Assembly (NCBI GenBank): GCA_021825925.1
Contig: JAKAFP010000001.1
Coordinates: 124,001-188,000, forward strand
Length of the DNA: 64,000 nucleotides
From: Chloroflexota bacterium
Lineage (GTDB): Bacteria > Chloroflexota > Anaerolineae > Anaerolineales > Anaerolineaceae
Reading direction: 5' to 3'
How positions within the stretch are numbered: position 1 is the stretch's first letter; each line of letters opens with the position of its first letter. Below are positions 25,065 to 33,535 of the stretch, in pieces. Position numbers and translations under genes: made by a program. The notes under the pieces are model-generated. The model ran no database searches. It was not told the origin of the DNA and saw only the letters and a list, made by a program, of their open reading frames with translations.

Positions 25065-26500
25065 TGACTGAAGCTCAAAAAACCGTCTTTATCAGCGCCG
25101 ATCATGGTCTGGCCATTATTTACTTTTTCCAAAGCGATGTAGTGAAAACCCTCGTTGAAAAAGGGGTGCGCGTGGTCGTGTTGACCGATGACGGCCTGGT
25201 GGATCAGCTCCGCAACCGTTTTGGCATGACCGGCATGATCGTGGAAGGACTACGTTTCAAAGCTTGTTCAAAATATGCAGCCGAGGTTCAACCAGGTTTG
25301 CAATACTGGTCCAACTTTATCCGGCGGGTGGGCACCTCGAAACGCATTAACACCGAAGCCATGGACAGCCACATCAAACAGGTTGTGGCTGAAGCCCAGG
25401 GTTCACAGCGGATAGTGGCAGCTATGGCTAAAATGGTCATCAGCCTGATGCGTCATTCAAAAGCCTCGCGTCAATGCCTGGTGAAATGGCAGATGCGGTT
25501 CACTCCTAATATCTATGCTGACCTCTTTGACAAATACAAACCCGATCTGGTGGTTTCAGCCACCTATGGCTGGCGCAATGACCGCTACCTGCTGCGAGAA
25601 TCCGTCAAGCGCGGCATTAAAACCGGCGCGGTGATCGTTGGTTGGGACAACCCCAGCAGCTATGGCGTACCGGCTGCGCCGTTGGACTTCGTTACTTGCT
25701 GGTCCGAGATCCAGAAGCAGGAATTGGTGGACGGTTCAGATTGGGATCCTGCCAGAGTGAACATTGGCGGTATTCCCTCGTATGACGGCTATTTCCGCAA
25801 GGAATGGCTGATCCCACGTGACGAGTATTACAAGCTGCATCATCTTGATCCCAAGCGCAAGTTGATCACGTATGCCTCCAGCTTCATCACTTTTTCACCC
25901 AATTACTTGAACATCGAAGCTCTGGCCAAACTGGTCGCCGGGGATGAACTCTCAGAACCCAGCCAGCTGCTCATCCGTCTGCATCCGAACCATTTCATGG
26001 ATGAGCCGCTCTTTGCAGGCGAGCGTGAAAAGGTGCGTGAACTGGCGCGCAGTCTGCCCAACGTCCATGTGGTGGAACCTGTCGCCCTGGGTGGCGATCT
26101 GGGTTATTACTCGGGTGAGGATATGCCCGAAAAGACCTCCATGATGGCGTATTCGGATGTGTTCACCACAGTTTATTCCACCATGTGTGTTGAAACCGCC
26201 ATCCATAACCGCCCAATCGTGAGTGTCTGCATTGATACCCCCGGCGGTTGGAACAAGCCCCATAAATTCTCACTTGATTTGTCAAAGATCGGAGATTGGC
26301 CCACTCATCAACGGTTCAGACAGGCCAACGCCGGCCGGGTGGCTTTTAATGCCCAACAACTAAAGGAATACTTGAACGCCTATCTATCAGATGCTTCACT
26401 CGATGCAGATGAGCGCGTGAAATTCATTGAAGACGAAGTCACTTTCGTGGATGGCAGTGCTGGCAGACGCACCGGAGACTATCTGGCTTCACTCTTATAA
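25064..26500 (+). CDS. GT-B glycosyltransferase / glycerophosphotransferase-like
   Basis: The 478-residue protein has an N-terminal Rossmann part (FISADHGLAIIYFFQSDVVKTLVEKGVRVVVLTDD) and a C-terminal half with LLIRLHPNHFMDEPLF (HPN loop) and SDVFTTVYSTMCVETAIHNRPIVSVC, a donor-binding pattern shared with CDP-glycerol glycerophosphotransferases and capsule transferases. The middle TYGWRNDRYLLRESVKRGIKTGAVIVGWDNPSS is typical of these membrane-associated GT-B enzymes. Last gene of a tightly packed run; a 59-base gap follows. Substrate is unknown. Confidence 0.68.
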   Translation: MTEAQKTVFISADHGLAIIYFFQSDVVKTLVEKGVRVVVLTDDGLVDQLRNRFGMTGMIVEGLRFKACSKYAAEVQPGLQYWSNFIRRVGTSKRINTEAMDSHIKQVVAEAQGSQRIVAAMAKMVISLMRHSKASRQCLVKWQMRFTPNIYADLFDKYKPDLVVSATYGWRNDRYLLRESVKRGIKTGAVIVGWDNPSSYGVPAAPLDFVTCWSEIQKQELVDGSDWDPARVNIGGIPSYDGYFRKEWLIPRDEYYKLHHLDPKRKLITYASSFITFSPNYLNIEALAKLVAGDELSEPSQLLIRLHPNHFMDEPLFAGEREKVRELARSLPNVHVVEPVALGGDLGYYSGEDMPEKTSMMAYSDVFTTVYSTMCVETAIHNRPIVSVCIDTPGGWNKPHKFSLDLSKIGDWPTHQRFRQANAGRVAFNAQQLKEYLNAYLSDASLDADERVKFIEDEVTFVDGSAGRRTGDYLASLL

Positions 26501-26559
26501 AAGGCAATATTAGGCAAACGACCTGATTTATAATCAAGGTTACAGGATTATTAATACAG

Positions 26560-27546
26560 ATGAAGACACTCATAGCTGGCTTTGGATCTATCGGACGAAG
26601 ACACCTCAATAATCTTCGTGCCCTCGGCGAAACAGATTTTATTCTGCTGCGTTCCCATCATTCCACCTTGCCGGAAGATGACATAAAAGGCTTGCCGGTT
26701 GAATCCTCAATTGAGGCTGCTTTGGCGCACAAACCCCAAGCCGTGGTGATTGCCAATCCTTCATCCCTTCATCTGGATGTGGCCATCCCGGCTGCCAAAG
26801 CAGGCTGTTCCATTTTGATGGAAAAACCCGTTTCCCACAGCATGGACCGAATTGATGAATTGCAATCCGCCTTGAAACAGGGAGGTGGTCAATTGCTGGT
26901 CGGTTACCAGTTCCGCTTCCACCCCGGACTGCGCCAGATCAAAGCCTGGTTGGATGAGGGCGCCATCGGACGCCCCGTCTCAAGCCGGGCACACTGGGGG
27001 GAATACATGCCAGGCTGGCATCCCTGGGAAGATTATCGTAAAAGTTATGCAGCCCGGGTAGATCTGGGCGGCGGCGTGGTTAACACCCTCTGCCATCCCC
27101 TCGATTACCAACGCTGGCTGTTTGGCAAGGTCGAATCTCTTTATGCAGAAACCTCAAATTTTGCACTCGGTCTTGAGGTTGAAGATACGGCTGAAATAGC
27201 GCTTCAATTCAAAAACGGGGTGATCTCATCCACTCATGTGGATTATGTTCAGCGCCCCGGACAGCATACCCTGCAGATCAATGGCACCCTGGGTACCATT
27301 ACCTGGGATAATGCCACCGGTATCGGAAAATGTTATCGGGCTGAGACCGCCCAATGGCAGGAGTCCACCTTACCCGCAGGTTTTGAGCGCAACTTCCTCT
27401 TCATGGATGAGTCGCGCCATTTTCTCGAGGTAGTAAACAATAAAGTCACCCCGATCTGCAGCCTGGATGATGGCATCGCGGCGATTAAATTAACCGAAGC
27501 CATCCATCGTTCTGCCCGTACGGGGCAAAAAATGCAGTTAAACTGA
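26560..27546 (+). CDS. Gfo/Idh/MocA-family oxidoreductase (PtmF-like context)
   Basis: A 328-residue NAD(P)-dependent oxidoreductase. The Rossmann start is LIAGFGSIGRRHLNNL, followed by KPQAVVIANPSSLHLDVAIPAAKAGCSILMEKPVS, in which EKP is the conserved catalytic lysine motif. The C-terminal beta-sheet domain includes GGGVVNTLCHPLDYQRWLFG. In legionaminic acid clusters a similar oxidoreductase (PtmF) is found with an SDR (PtmA) and a CMP-transferase (PtmB), the same order seen here. The reaction on the sugar is inferred from that context. Confidence 0.8.
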   Translation: MKTLIAGFGSIGRRHLNNLRALGETDFILLRSHHSTLPEDDIKGLPVESSIEAALAHKPQAVVIANPSSLHLDVAIPAAKAGCSILMEKPVSHSMDRIDELQSALKQGGGQLLVGYQFRFHPGLRQIKAWLDEGAIGRPVSSRAHWGEYMPGWHPWEDYRKSYAARVDLGGGVVNTLCHPLDYQRWLFGKVESLYAETSNFALGLEVEDTAEIALQFKNGVISSTHVDYVQRPGQHTLQINGTLGTITWDNATGIGKCYRAETAQWQESTLPAGFERNFLFMDESRHFLEVVNNKVTPICSLDDGIAAIKLTEAIHRSARTGQKMQLN

Positions 27547-27562
27547 AATTCGGAGGAATCAC

Positions 27563-28381
27563 ATGACCATTTACGATAAATTTTCCATGGTTGGTAAAAC
27601 AGCTTTGGTTACAGGTGGGGCCGGATTGTTGGGTAAGGAATTCTGCCGCACCCTGGCTGAAGCCGGTGCCACCGTCTACCTTGCAGATTTCAAAATGGAA
27701 ATAATCGAAAAAGCGATGCCATTGTTGAAGGAAGTCAGCGCTTCGATCCGTCCGGTGGTGATCAATGTCATTGACCCGGTTTCAATTCAGCAGGTGGTGG
27801 ATCAGATTGTCAACGAAACCGGTCGCCTGGATGTGGTAGTCAACAGTGCCGCGCTTGATCCCAAGGTGGACCCTGAACATCCGCAGGTGATGAATAATGC
27901 CTTCGAAGATTATCCACTCAACTTTTGGCAGGATGGTCTGTCTGTCAATTTGACCGGTCCCTTCCTCGTTTCACAGGCAGCTGTGCGCCAGATGGTCAAA
28001 CAGGGTAGCGGTTCGATCATCAATCTTTGCTCCACTTACGGTCTGGTTGGCCCAGATCAAAGGATCTATGAAGGAGTTGGCAAACAGCTTACCTACAAAC
28101 CGGTCTTTTATTCGGTCACCAAGGCAGGTATCTTGGGCTTTACCCGCTATCTGGCAGCATATTATGCCAATACCAAGATCCGGGTTAATGCCTTAACCCC
28201 CGGCGGGGTTGAGAACAACAACGACGAGCAGTTCGTCAAGAATTACTCCTCGCATGCGATCCTGGGCAGGATGGCACACCGTGATGAAATGAGCGGCGCC
28301 TTGCTCTTCTTGGCCTCGGATGCTTCATCTTACATGACCGGTTCCAACCTTGTAGTGGATGGAGGATGGACTGCATGGTAA
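27563..28381 (+). CDS. SDR-family oxidoreductase (PtmA-like context)
   Basis: A classical SDR of 272 residues: KTALVTGGAGLLGKEFCRTLAEAG (cofactor loop), VVNSAALD, INLCSTYG (catalytic Ser), YSVTKAG (Tyr-x3-Lys) and a C-terminal LALASDASSYMTG-like DGGWT end. AGGA precedes ATG 27563. The gene sits between the Gfo/Idh oxidoreductase and the CMP-transferase/phosphatase fusion, overlapping the latter. This order suggests a role in preparing the sugar that becomes nonulosonate set B. Confidence 0.82.
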   Translation: MTIYDKFSMVGKTALVTGGAGLLGKEFCRTLAEAGATVYLADFKMEIIEKAMPLLKEVSASIRPVVINVIDPVSIQQVVDQIVNETGRLDVVVNSAALDPKVDPEHPQVMNNAFEDYPLNFWQDGLSVNLTGPFLVSQAAVRQMVKQGSGSIINLCSTYGLVGPDQRIYEGVGKQLTYKPVFYSVTKAGILGFTRYLAAYYANTKIRVNALTPGGVENNNDEQFVKNYSSHAILGRMAHRDEMSGALLFLASDASSYMTGSNLVVDGGWTAW

Positions 28382-29604
28382 AGAAGCTCGAAGTTTTGGC
28401 GGTCATCCCTGCCCGTGGCGGTTCAAAGGGTATTCCGCGCAAAAACATCAGAGATTTTGCGGGCTATCCGTTGATTGCTTACAGTATTGCAGCGGCCACT
28501 CAATCGAAACTGGTGACACGTACCATTGTCTCCACGGATGACGAAGAGATCGCGGCCGTAGCCAGGCAGTATGGGGCCGAAACGCCATTTCTGCGGCCAG
28601 CCGAGTTCGCCCAGGATAACACCACCGACCTGCCGGTTTTTCAGCATGTACTTTCCTGGTTGAAGGAACACGAGGGGTACATCCCCGATGTGGTGGTTCA
28701 ACTCCGCCCCACCTCGCCGGTGCGTCCGCTTACCTGTGTGGATGACGCCGTCAACCTGCTGCTTTCTCACCCCGATGCCGATTCTGTGCGCGGTGTGGTC
28801 GAAGCGGATCAATGCCCGTATAAAATGTGGTTGATTGATTCCTCCAGCGGCACCATGAGTCCTCTAATTGGCGTTGAAGGTATTCCTGAAGCTTACAACG
28901 CGCCGCGTCAAAAATTGCCGAAAGCTTTCTGGCAGATCGGGCACATTGACGCCATTCGACCGCGTGCAATCGTTGAACAGAATTCCATGAGCGGCAAGGT
29001 AATTATGCCTCTCATCATGGATCCGCGTTTTACAGTGGATCTGGATAATCTGCGCGACTGGCACCAGGGTGAACAGTTGGTGAAGGAAGGCGGACTGCAG
29101 ATGGTAGACCCTGCCAAGGAGCGTCGTTCAATGCCTTCAAAGGTTTCCTTGTTGGTCATGGATTTTGACGGTGTGCTGACCGACAATCGTGTATGGGTCA
29201 ATGATAAAGGTGAAGAAAGCATCGCAGCCAATCGCAGCGACAGTCTCGGGCTTTCCATACTCAAAGAAAAGACTGGTATTGAATCGCTGGTGATCTCAAA
29301 GGAACGCAATAAAGTGGTTGAAGCTCGCTGCCGAAAAATGCAGGTTCCGTTTTTGCAAGCTGTGGATGATAAAGCTGCTGCACTCAATCAGGTCATCGCT
29401 GAAAAAGGGCTTAATCCGTCAGAGGTTATTTTCATGGGCAACGACACCAATGATCTGCCGTGTTTTCCGATTGCGGGCTACACGGTCGCACCGGCGGATG
29501 CACACCCCGCGGTGGCCCGACAGGCCGATCTGGTACTGACGTTAACAGGCGGCCATGGCGCCGTCAGGGAACTTTGTGATATTTTAGTGTCTCGGTTACA
29601 ATAG
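28375..29604 (+). CDS. Fusion: CMP-nonulosonate synthetase plus HAD phosphatase
   Basis: The ATG at 28375 overlaps the previous stop; an upstream ATG (28366) is possible. The N-terminal part (about 1-230) is an acylneuraminate cytidylyltransferase: VIPARGGSKGIPRKNIRDFAGYPLIAYS, VVVQLRPTSPVRP and MDPRFTVDLDNLRDW. From about residue 258 it continues as a HAD phosphatase: VMDFDGVLTDN (Asp263 nucleophile and Asp265), ISKERNKVVEARC and IFMGNDTNDLPCF with TVAPADAHP, close to KDO8P/sialic-9-phosphate phosphatases. One protein may thus remove a 9-phosphate and add CMP. The next gene is a NeuB without SAF domain, supporting a phosphorylated route. Confidence 0.85.
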   Translation: MVKKLEVLAVIPARGGSKGIPRKNIRDFAGYPLIAYSIAAATQSKLVTRTIVSTDDEEIAAVARQYGAETPFLRPAEFAQDNTTDLPVFQHVLSWLKEHEGYIPDVVVQLRPTSPVRPLTCVDDAVNLLLSHPDADSVRGVVEADQCPYKMWLIDSSSGTMSPLIGVEGIPEAYNAPRQKLPKAFWQIGHIDAIRPRAIVEQNSMSGKVIMPLIMDPRFTVDLDNLRDWHQGEQLVKEGGLQMVDPAKERRSMPSKVSLLVMDFDGVLTDNRVWVNDKGEESIAANRSDSLGLSILKEKTGIESLVISKERNKVVEARCRKMQVPFLQAVDDKAAALNQVIAEKGLNPSEVIFMGNDTNDLPCFPIAGYTVAPADAHPAVARQADLVLTLTGGHGAVRELCDILVSRLQ

Positions 29605-29768
29605 GGGTTCCTGTTGATGAGAATCTTGTATGGTTGGTGTTTTTAGTGCATAACCTGCATGAGTGGAATGTTCGACCAAAGTCATCAATCAGATTAATTT
29701 ATTAAATTGCTGCAATTACCTTTTAGCAGTTTTGGATATTCAAAATCATCTCTATTTAGGAGAACTTC

Positions 29769-30638
29769 ATGACTCGAGAAATTCGCATAGGTAACAAGAT
29801 GGTGGGTGATGGTCATCCAGCCTACATCATTGCCGAAGCTGGTATTAATCACAATGGAGACGTGGAAAACGCAAAAAAACTGATTGATGCCGCCAAACAT
29901 GCCGGAGTGGATGCCGTAAAATTCCAAAAACGTACACCTGAATTATGTGTACCGCCTGAACAACGTAACCAGATGCGTGAAACCCCCTGGGGTTACATCT
30001 CATATTTGGAATATCGTTATAAGACTGAATTTGGTGTAGAAGAATATAAAGAAATTGATCGTTATAGTAAAGAGGTGGGTATTGATTGGTTCGTCTCAGT
30101 TTGGGATGAAGAAGCTGTTGATTTTATGGAACAATTCAACCCCATCTGCTACAAGATTCCCTCTGCTTCATTGACAGATCACGAACTGCTCAAACACCTG
30201 CGTGCCACTAACCGACCTCTGATCCTTTCTACTGGCATGTCCACCCTGGACCAGATCGTTGAGGCTATTAAGGTTATTGGCGAAGACAATTTGGCCATTA
30301 CACACGCCACCAGTGCCTATCCTTGCGATCCGCATGAACTCAATTTGCGCATGATCGGTACTCTACGCGATATGTTCAACTGTCCTATCGGCTATTCAGG
30401 CCATGAGGTTGGACTGGTTACTTCAGCCGTGGCTGTTGGGTTGGGCGCTTGCATCGTCGAACGCCATATTACGCTTGACCGCGCCATGTGGGGCTCTGAT
30501 CAAGCTGCTTCGGTTGAACCATCCGGTTTTGAAAGACTGGTCAAGTACATTCGTGTGACTGAAGCAGCCGTGGGTGATGGTGTTAAAAAAGTTTACGAGA
30601 GCGAAATACCTTCACAGAAAAAATTGCGCAGGGTTTAG
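29769..30638 (+). CDS. NeuB-family synthase lacking the SAF domain
   Basis: A 289-residue PEP aldolase with IIAEAGINHNGDVENAKKLI, DAVKFQKRTPELCV, FVSVWDEEAVDF and IGYSGHEVGLVTSAVAVGLGACIVERHITLD. It ends soon after a WGSDQAASVEPSGFERLVKYIR segment, so the C-terminal SAF domain of bacterial NeuB is absent. A shortened form next to a CMP/phosphatase fusion fits a synthase acting on a 6-phosphorylated hexosamine or mannose to give a 9-phosphate product. AGGAG lies before ATG 29769. The 164-base upstream gap could hold a promoter, though none is convincing. Confidence 0.87.
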   Translation: MTREIRIGNKMVGDGHPAYIIAEAGINHNGDVENAKKLIDAAKHAGVDAVKFQKRTPELCVPPEQRNQMRETPWGYISYLEYRYKTEFGVEEYKEIDRYSKEVGIDWFVSVWDEEAVDFMEQFNPICYKIPSASLTDHELLKHLRATNRPLILSTGMSTLDQIVEAIKVIGEDNLAITHATSAYPCDPHELNLRMIGTLRDMFNCPIGYSGHEVGLVTSAVAVGLGACIVERHITLDRAMWGSDQAASVEPSGFERLVKYIRVTEAAVGDGVKKVYESEIPSQKKLRRV

Positions 30639-30641
30639 AGC

Positions 30642-32252
30642 TTGGCGTTCAAACTTGCCGTTCGTGTAAAAAATGGAATTCGTCAGCGTTGGGTGCATTA
30701 TCAAGGCAGCCGACGCTGGATGGATTTATCGCACCGGGTTAACACCCTTGATCTGGATGATTCCCAAAAGCCTGTCGTGTTTTTCAACGCCTCCACCCGA
30801 TTAGGTGGGGTGAGCCAAAATGCGGCATATTCCAGGTTGACCAGCCTGGGTCTGCGGGCGCAGGGAATTCCTGTCATCCATTTTGTCTGCCAATCCGGCA
30901 TCCAGCGCTGCATTTTAGGCAGCAACCGTGATAATTTCGATCAAACCCCTCCCTGTGCTCAATGCATCAAGCAAAGTCAGGCGCTTTTCTCAGGCGACAA
31001 GGCCTGGTATTTTGAATATGAAACTGATGAATCTCTTGATCTTGCGCTGGAGACGCTGAACGTCGCCAGATGTTCAGAATTTGTCTGGCATGATCTTCCG
31101 CTTGGATTTTGGGCGGTAAATTCACTGCGCTGGGTGCTGCGCCGTTACACCCTTAAAGAAGACGGACTGACGCGCGCTTTTATGGTTTCATTCATTCAAT
31201 CAGCCTGGAACGTATACCAACAGTTCACCCGTCTGGTCGAAGAAACCAACCCTCAGGCAGTAGTGGTGTTTAATGGCATGTTCTTCCCTGAAGCCGCGGT
31301 CAGGCAGGTTTGCCTGGAACGCAACATCCGTGTCATTACCCATGAAGTGGGCATTCAACCCTTTTCGGCGTTTTATACTGAAGGTGAAGCCACAGCCTAT
31401 CCCATGCACATTGCGGATGATTTTCAATTGTCTGATGAAATGAATGCTCGCTTGGATGATTACCTGGGCAACCGTTTCAGTGGAAATTTCACCATGGCGG
31501 GCATTAAATTCTGGCCTGAAATGCAGCAGTTGGATCCCGGCCTGGCCGGCCGAATCGCACTTTACAAAAAGATCGTGCCCATATTCACCAATGTGATCTT
31601 TGATACCAGCCAGGTGCATGCCAACACCCTTTTCAAGGATATGTTCCAATGGCTTGAGAATCTCTATCAGACCATTTTGGACCATCCTGAAGTTTTATTC
31701 ATCCTGCGCGCACATCCCGATGAGGGGCGTAAAGGCAAGGAAAGCCGCGAGAGCGTAGCGGACTGGGTAAAAAACCGCGGTCTGTTACGGCTGCCCAACA
31801 TTGTTTTTATTGATTCAAACCAATATGTCAGCTCCTACGAGCTGATCCGCCGTTCACACTTGGTGATGAACTACAATTCCACCATCGGTCTTGAAGCCAC
31901 CCTGATGGGACGGCCTGTGCTCACTGCCGGCAAAGCGCGTTATACCCAGATCCCGACCACTTTTTTCCCTGCCTCAAAGTCAGAATACATGGAATTGCTT
32001 GATAAATTCCTCAAGGATGATGAAATTGAAGTGCCTGAGGAATTCATGCTTAATGCCCGGCGTTTCCTATATGCCCAGTTATATCTGACTTCGCTGCCTT
32101 TTGGTGAATACCTCAAGGAAGATGGTGTTTGGAAGGGGTATGTGTTGCTCAGGGATTTTGAATCCCAGGCACTTCTCCCTGAAAATTCAGAAACGATTCA
32201 GATTCTGACGGTTGGCATTCTGCATGGGAAGGAATTTCTGCGTGCATTATGA
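30642..32252 (+). CDS. Capsule-type GT-B glycosyltransferase with cysteine motif
   Basis: TTG 30642 is the start, three bases after the previous stop. The 536-residue protein has an N-terminal region with RLGGVSQNAAYSRLTSLGLRAQGIPVIHFVCQSG and a CILGSN...PPCAQCIK cysteine group (possible metal or structural site). The C-terminal half holds VLFILRAHPDEGRKGK (HPDE loop) and SHLVMNYNSTIGLEATLMGRPVLTAGKARY, the donor-site pattern of capsule synthesis transferases. It overlaps the following GT2 gene by 4 bases. Donor is unknown, though its place next to set B makes a CMP-nonulosonate possible. Confidence 0.68.
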   Translation: MAFKLAVRVKNGIRQRWVHYQGSRRWMDLSHRVNTLDLDDSQKPVVFFNASTRLGGVSQNAAYSRLTSLGLRAQGIPVIHFVCQSGIQRCILGSNRDNFDQTPPCAQCIKQSQALFSGDKAWYFEYETDESLDLALETLNVARCSEFVWHDLPLGFWAVNSLRWVLRRYTLKEDGLTRAFMVSFIQSAWNVYQQFTRLVEETNPQAVVVFNGMFFPEAAVRQVCLERNIRVITHEVGIQPFSAFYTEGEATAYPMHIADDFQLSDEMNARLDDYLGNRFSGNFTMAGIKFWPEMQQLDPGLAGRIALYKKIVPIFTNVIFDTSQVHANTLFKDMFQWLENLYQTILDHPEVLFILRAHPDEGRKGKESRESVADWVKNRGLLRLPNIVFIDSNQYVSSYELIRRSHLVMNYNSTIGLEATLMGRPVLTAGKARYTQIPTTFFPASKSEYMELLDKFLKDDEIEVPEEFMLNARRFLYAQLYLTSLPFGEYLKEDGVWKGYVLLRDFESQALLPENSETIQILTVGILHGKEFLRAL

Positions 32253-33190
32253 CCGCCAAACCCGTTTGTTCCATCATCATCCGTGCTTATAACGAAGAAA
32301 AGCATATTCGGCGGCTGCTGACCGGCATTGCCGAACAAACGGTAAAAAACGTCCAGATCATTCTGGTGGATTCCGGTTCGACCGACTGCACCATCGAAGA
32401 AACGGCCGGTTATCAGGTTGAAGTGGTGAGCATTCCTCCGCAGGAATTTACTTTTGGACATTCACTTAATGTAGGCATTGAGCATGCCCGGGCTGACTTG
32501 ATCGTGATGGCCAGCGCCCACGTGTATCCGGTTTACCCAGATTGGCTTGAAACCTTGCTGGCTCCCTTCAAAGAAAAAAATGTGGCTCTGACTTACGGCA
32601 AACAACGTGGGGCGGAATCTTCTCATTTTTCTGAGCAGCAGATATTTCGAACCTGGTATCCCGAACACTCCGTATCGCAGCAGCCTTTTCCGTTTTGTAA
32701 TAATGCCAATGCCGCCATTCGTCGCTCGCTTTGGCAGAGTCATCCTTATGATGAATCCCTCCCCGGACTTGAAGATTTAGCCTGGGCCAAGTGGGCTCAA
32801 GAAAACGGCTCCACCATCCATTATGTTGCAGAAGCTGAAGTCATTCATGTACATAATGAATCCACCACAGGCATTTTCAACCGTTATCGCCGTGAAGGCA
32901 TGGCTTTCAAGCAGATTTATCCTGAAGAAAAATTTACCCGCCGTGAATTGATCAAATTGTTCATGCAAAACGTGATCAGTGATGGGCGTGAAGCGGCCAA
33001 GGCAAAACGATTTCTTTCGACCATTGCCACGATCATTCGTTTCCGCTGGCTGCAGTTTTATGGCACTTACCAGGGATACAAGCATTCTGGACCGTTAACC
33101 TGGCAGTTAAAAAAGGCTTTTTACTATCCAGGCAATCTCGCGCAGCATAAAACCCAGGTACGGAAAGTGCAGCCAATTCAGTATAATTAG
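32249..33190 (+). CDS. GT2-family glycosyltransferase
   Basis: A 313-residue GT-A enzyme: CSIIIRAYNEEKHIRRLLTGI, then IILVDSGSTDCT, LNVGIEHARADLIVMASAHVYP (an S-A-H replacing the usual DDD/DxD site) and NNANAAIRRSLW with LPGLEDLAWAKWA (acceptor Asp). The end is basic and hydrophobic. The metal motif is modified but still in the expected place. It overlaps the preceding gene by 4 bases. Confidence 0.82.
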   Translation: MTAKPVCSIIIRAYNEEKHIRRLLTGIAEQTVKNVQIILVDSGSTDCTIEETAGYQVEVVSIPPQEFTFGHSLNVGIEHARADLIVMASAHVYPVYPDWLETLLAPFKEKNVALTYGKQRGAESSHFSEQQIFRTWYPEHSVSQQPFPFCNNANAAIRRSLWQSHPYDESLPGLEDLAWAKWAQENGSTIHYVAEAEVIHVHNESTTGIFNRYRREGMAFKQIYPEEKFTRRELIKLFMQNVISDGREAAKAKRFLSTIATIIRFRWLQFYGTYQGYKHSGPLTWQLKKAFYYPGNLAQHKTQVRKVQPIQYN

Positions 33191-33206
33191 CGTTGAATAC
33201 TGGAAG
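33182..33206 (+). promoter_or_regulatory. Possible third, degenerate copy of the glycan-locus operator
   Basis: TATAAT (33182-33187) is followed by GTTGAATACTGGA (33192-33204), which matches the right half of the 11170-11184 site and its flank (GTTGAATATTGGA) with one difference. The left arm is not conserved and no good -35 lies 17 bases upstream (TACGGA). It sits just before the MoaD-like gene. Confidence 0.35.
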
Positions 33207-33215
33207 GATCGCGAA

Positions 33216-33500
33216 GTGAAAATTACAATCGAATTCACCGGCATCACAAAATCAATCACTCAAGCGGGAGAGGTTGAGTTCACAGTGGAGCAGGGGTTCA
33301 CTTACCGCGATTTGGTGAAGATGCTTGCTGAAAAGTACCCGGCCATGGTCGGACTGATCATTGACCCAGATGGAAAAAACTTTTTAAGTTCGAACATGTT
33401 TGTCATTAATGGCGATTTGGAGTTTCCTGCCATGATTCTTGATCGTTCACCCTCGGATGGGGAGCATATTTCTTTGATGTCGGTCATTACCGGCGGATAA
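33216..33500 (+). CDS. MoaD/ThiS-like ubiquitin-fold protein with C-terminal GG
   Basis: A 94-residue protein with GTG start preceded by GGAAGG. The beta-grasp pattern is visible: MKITIEFTGITKSI, then VEQGFTYRDLVKMLAEKYPAM (helix), FLSSNMFVINGDLEF and DGEHISLMSVITGG, ending exactly in Gly-Gly as in MoaD, ThiS and other sulphur carriers. It lies inside the glycan operon, directly before a CMP-sugar synthetase, with no MoaE, ThiG or E1-like enzyme nearby. It may serve molybdopterin synthesis for the Mo enzyme 27 kb away, or a separate sulphur-transfer or conjugation reaction; neither is shown. Confidence 0.75.
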   Translation: MKITIEFTGITKSITQAGEVEFTVEQGFTYRDLVKMLAEKYPAMVGLIIDPDGKNFLSSNMFVINGDLEFPAMILDRSPSDGEHISLMSVITGG

Positions 33501-33535
33501 AAATATCACCCGGGACTGGGTTTTGGGAGTAGACC

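Noticed and set aside
26506..26534. Possible promoter before the Gfo/Idh gene
   Set aside because: A good TATAAT at 26529 but only AATATT at the -35 position; no copy of the glycan-locus palindrome.
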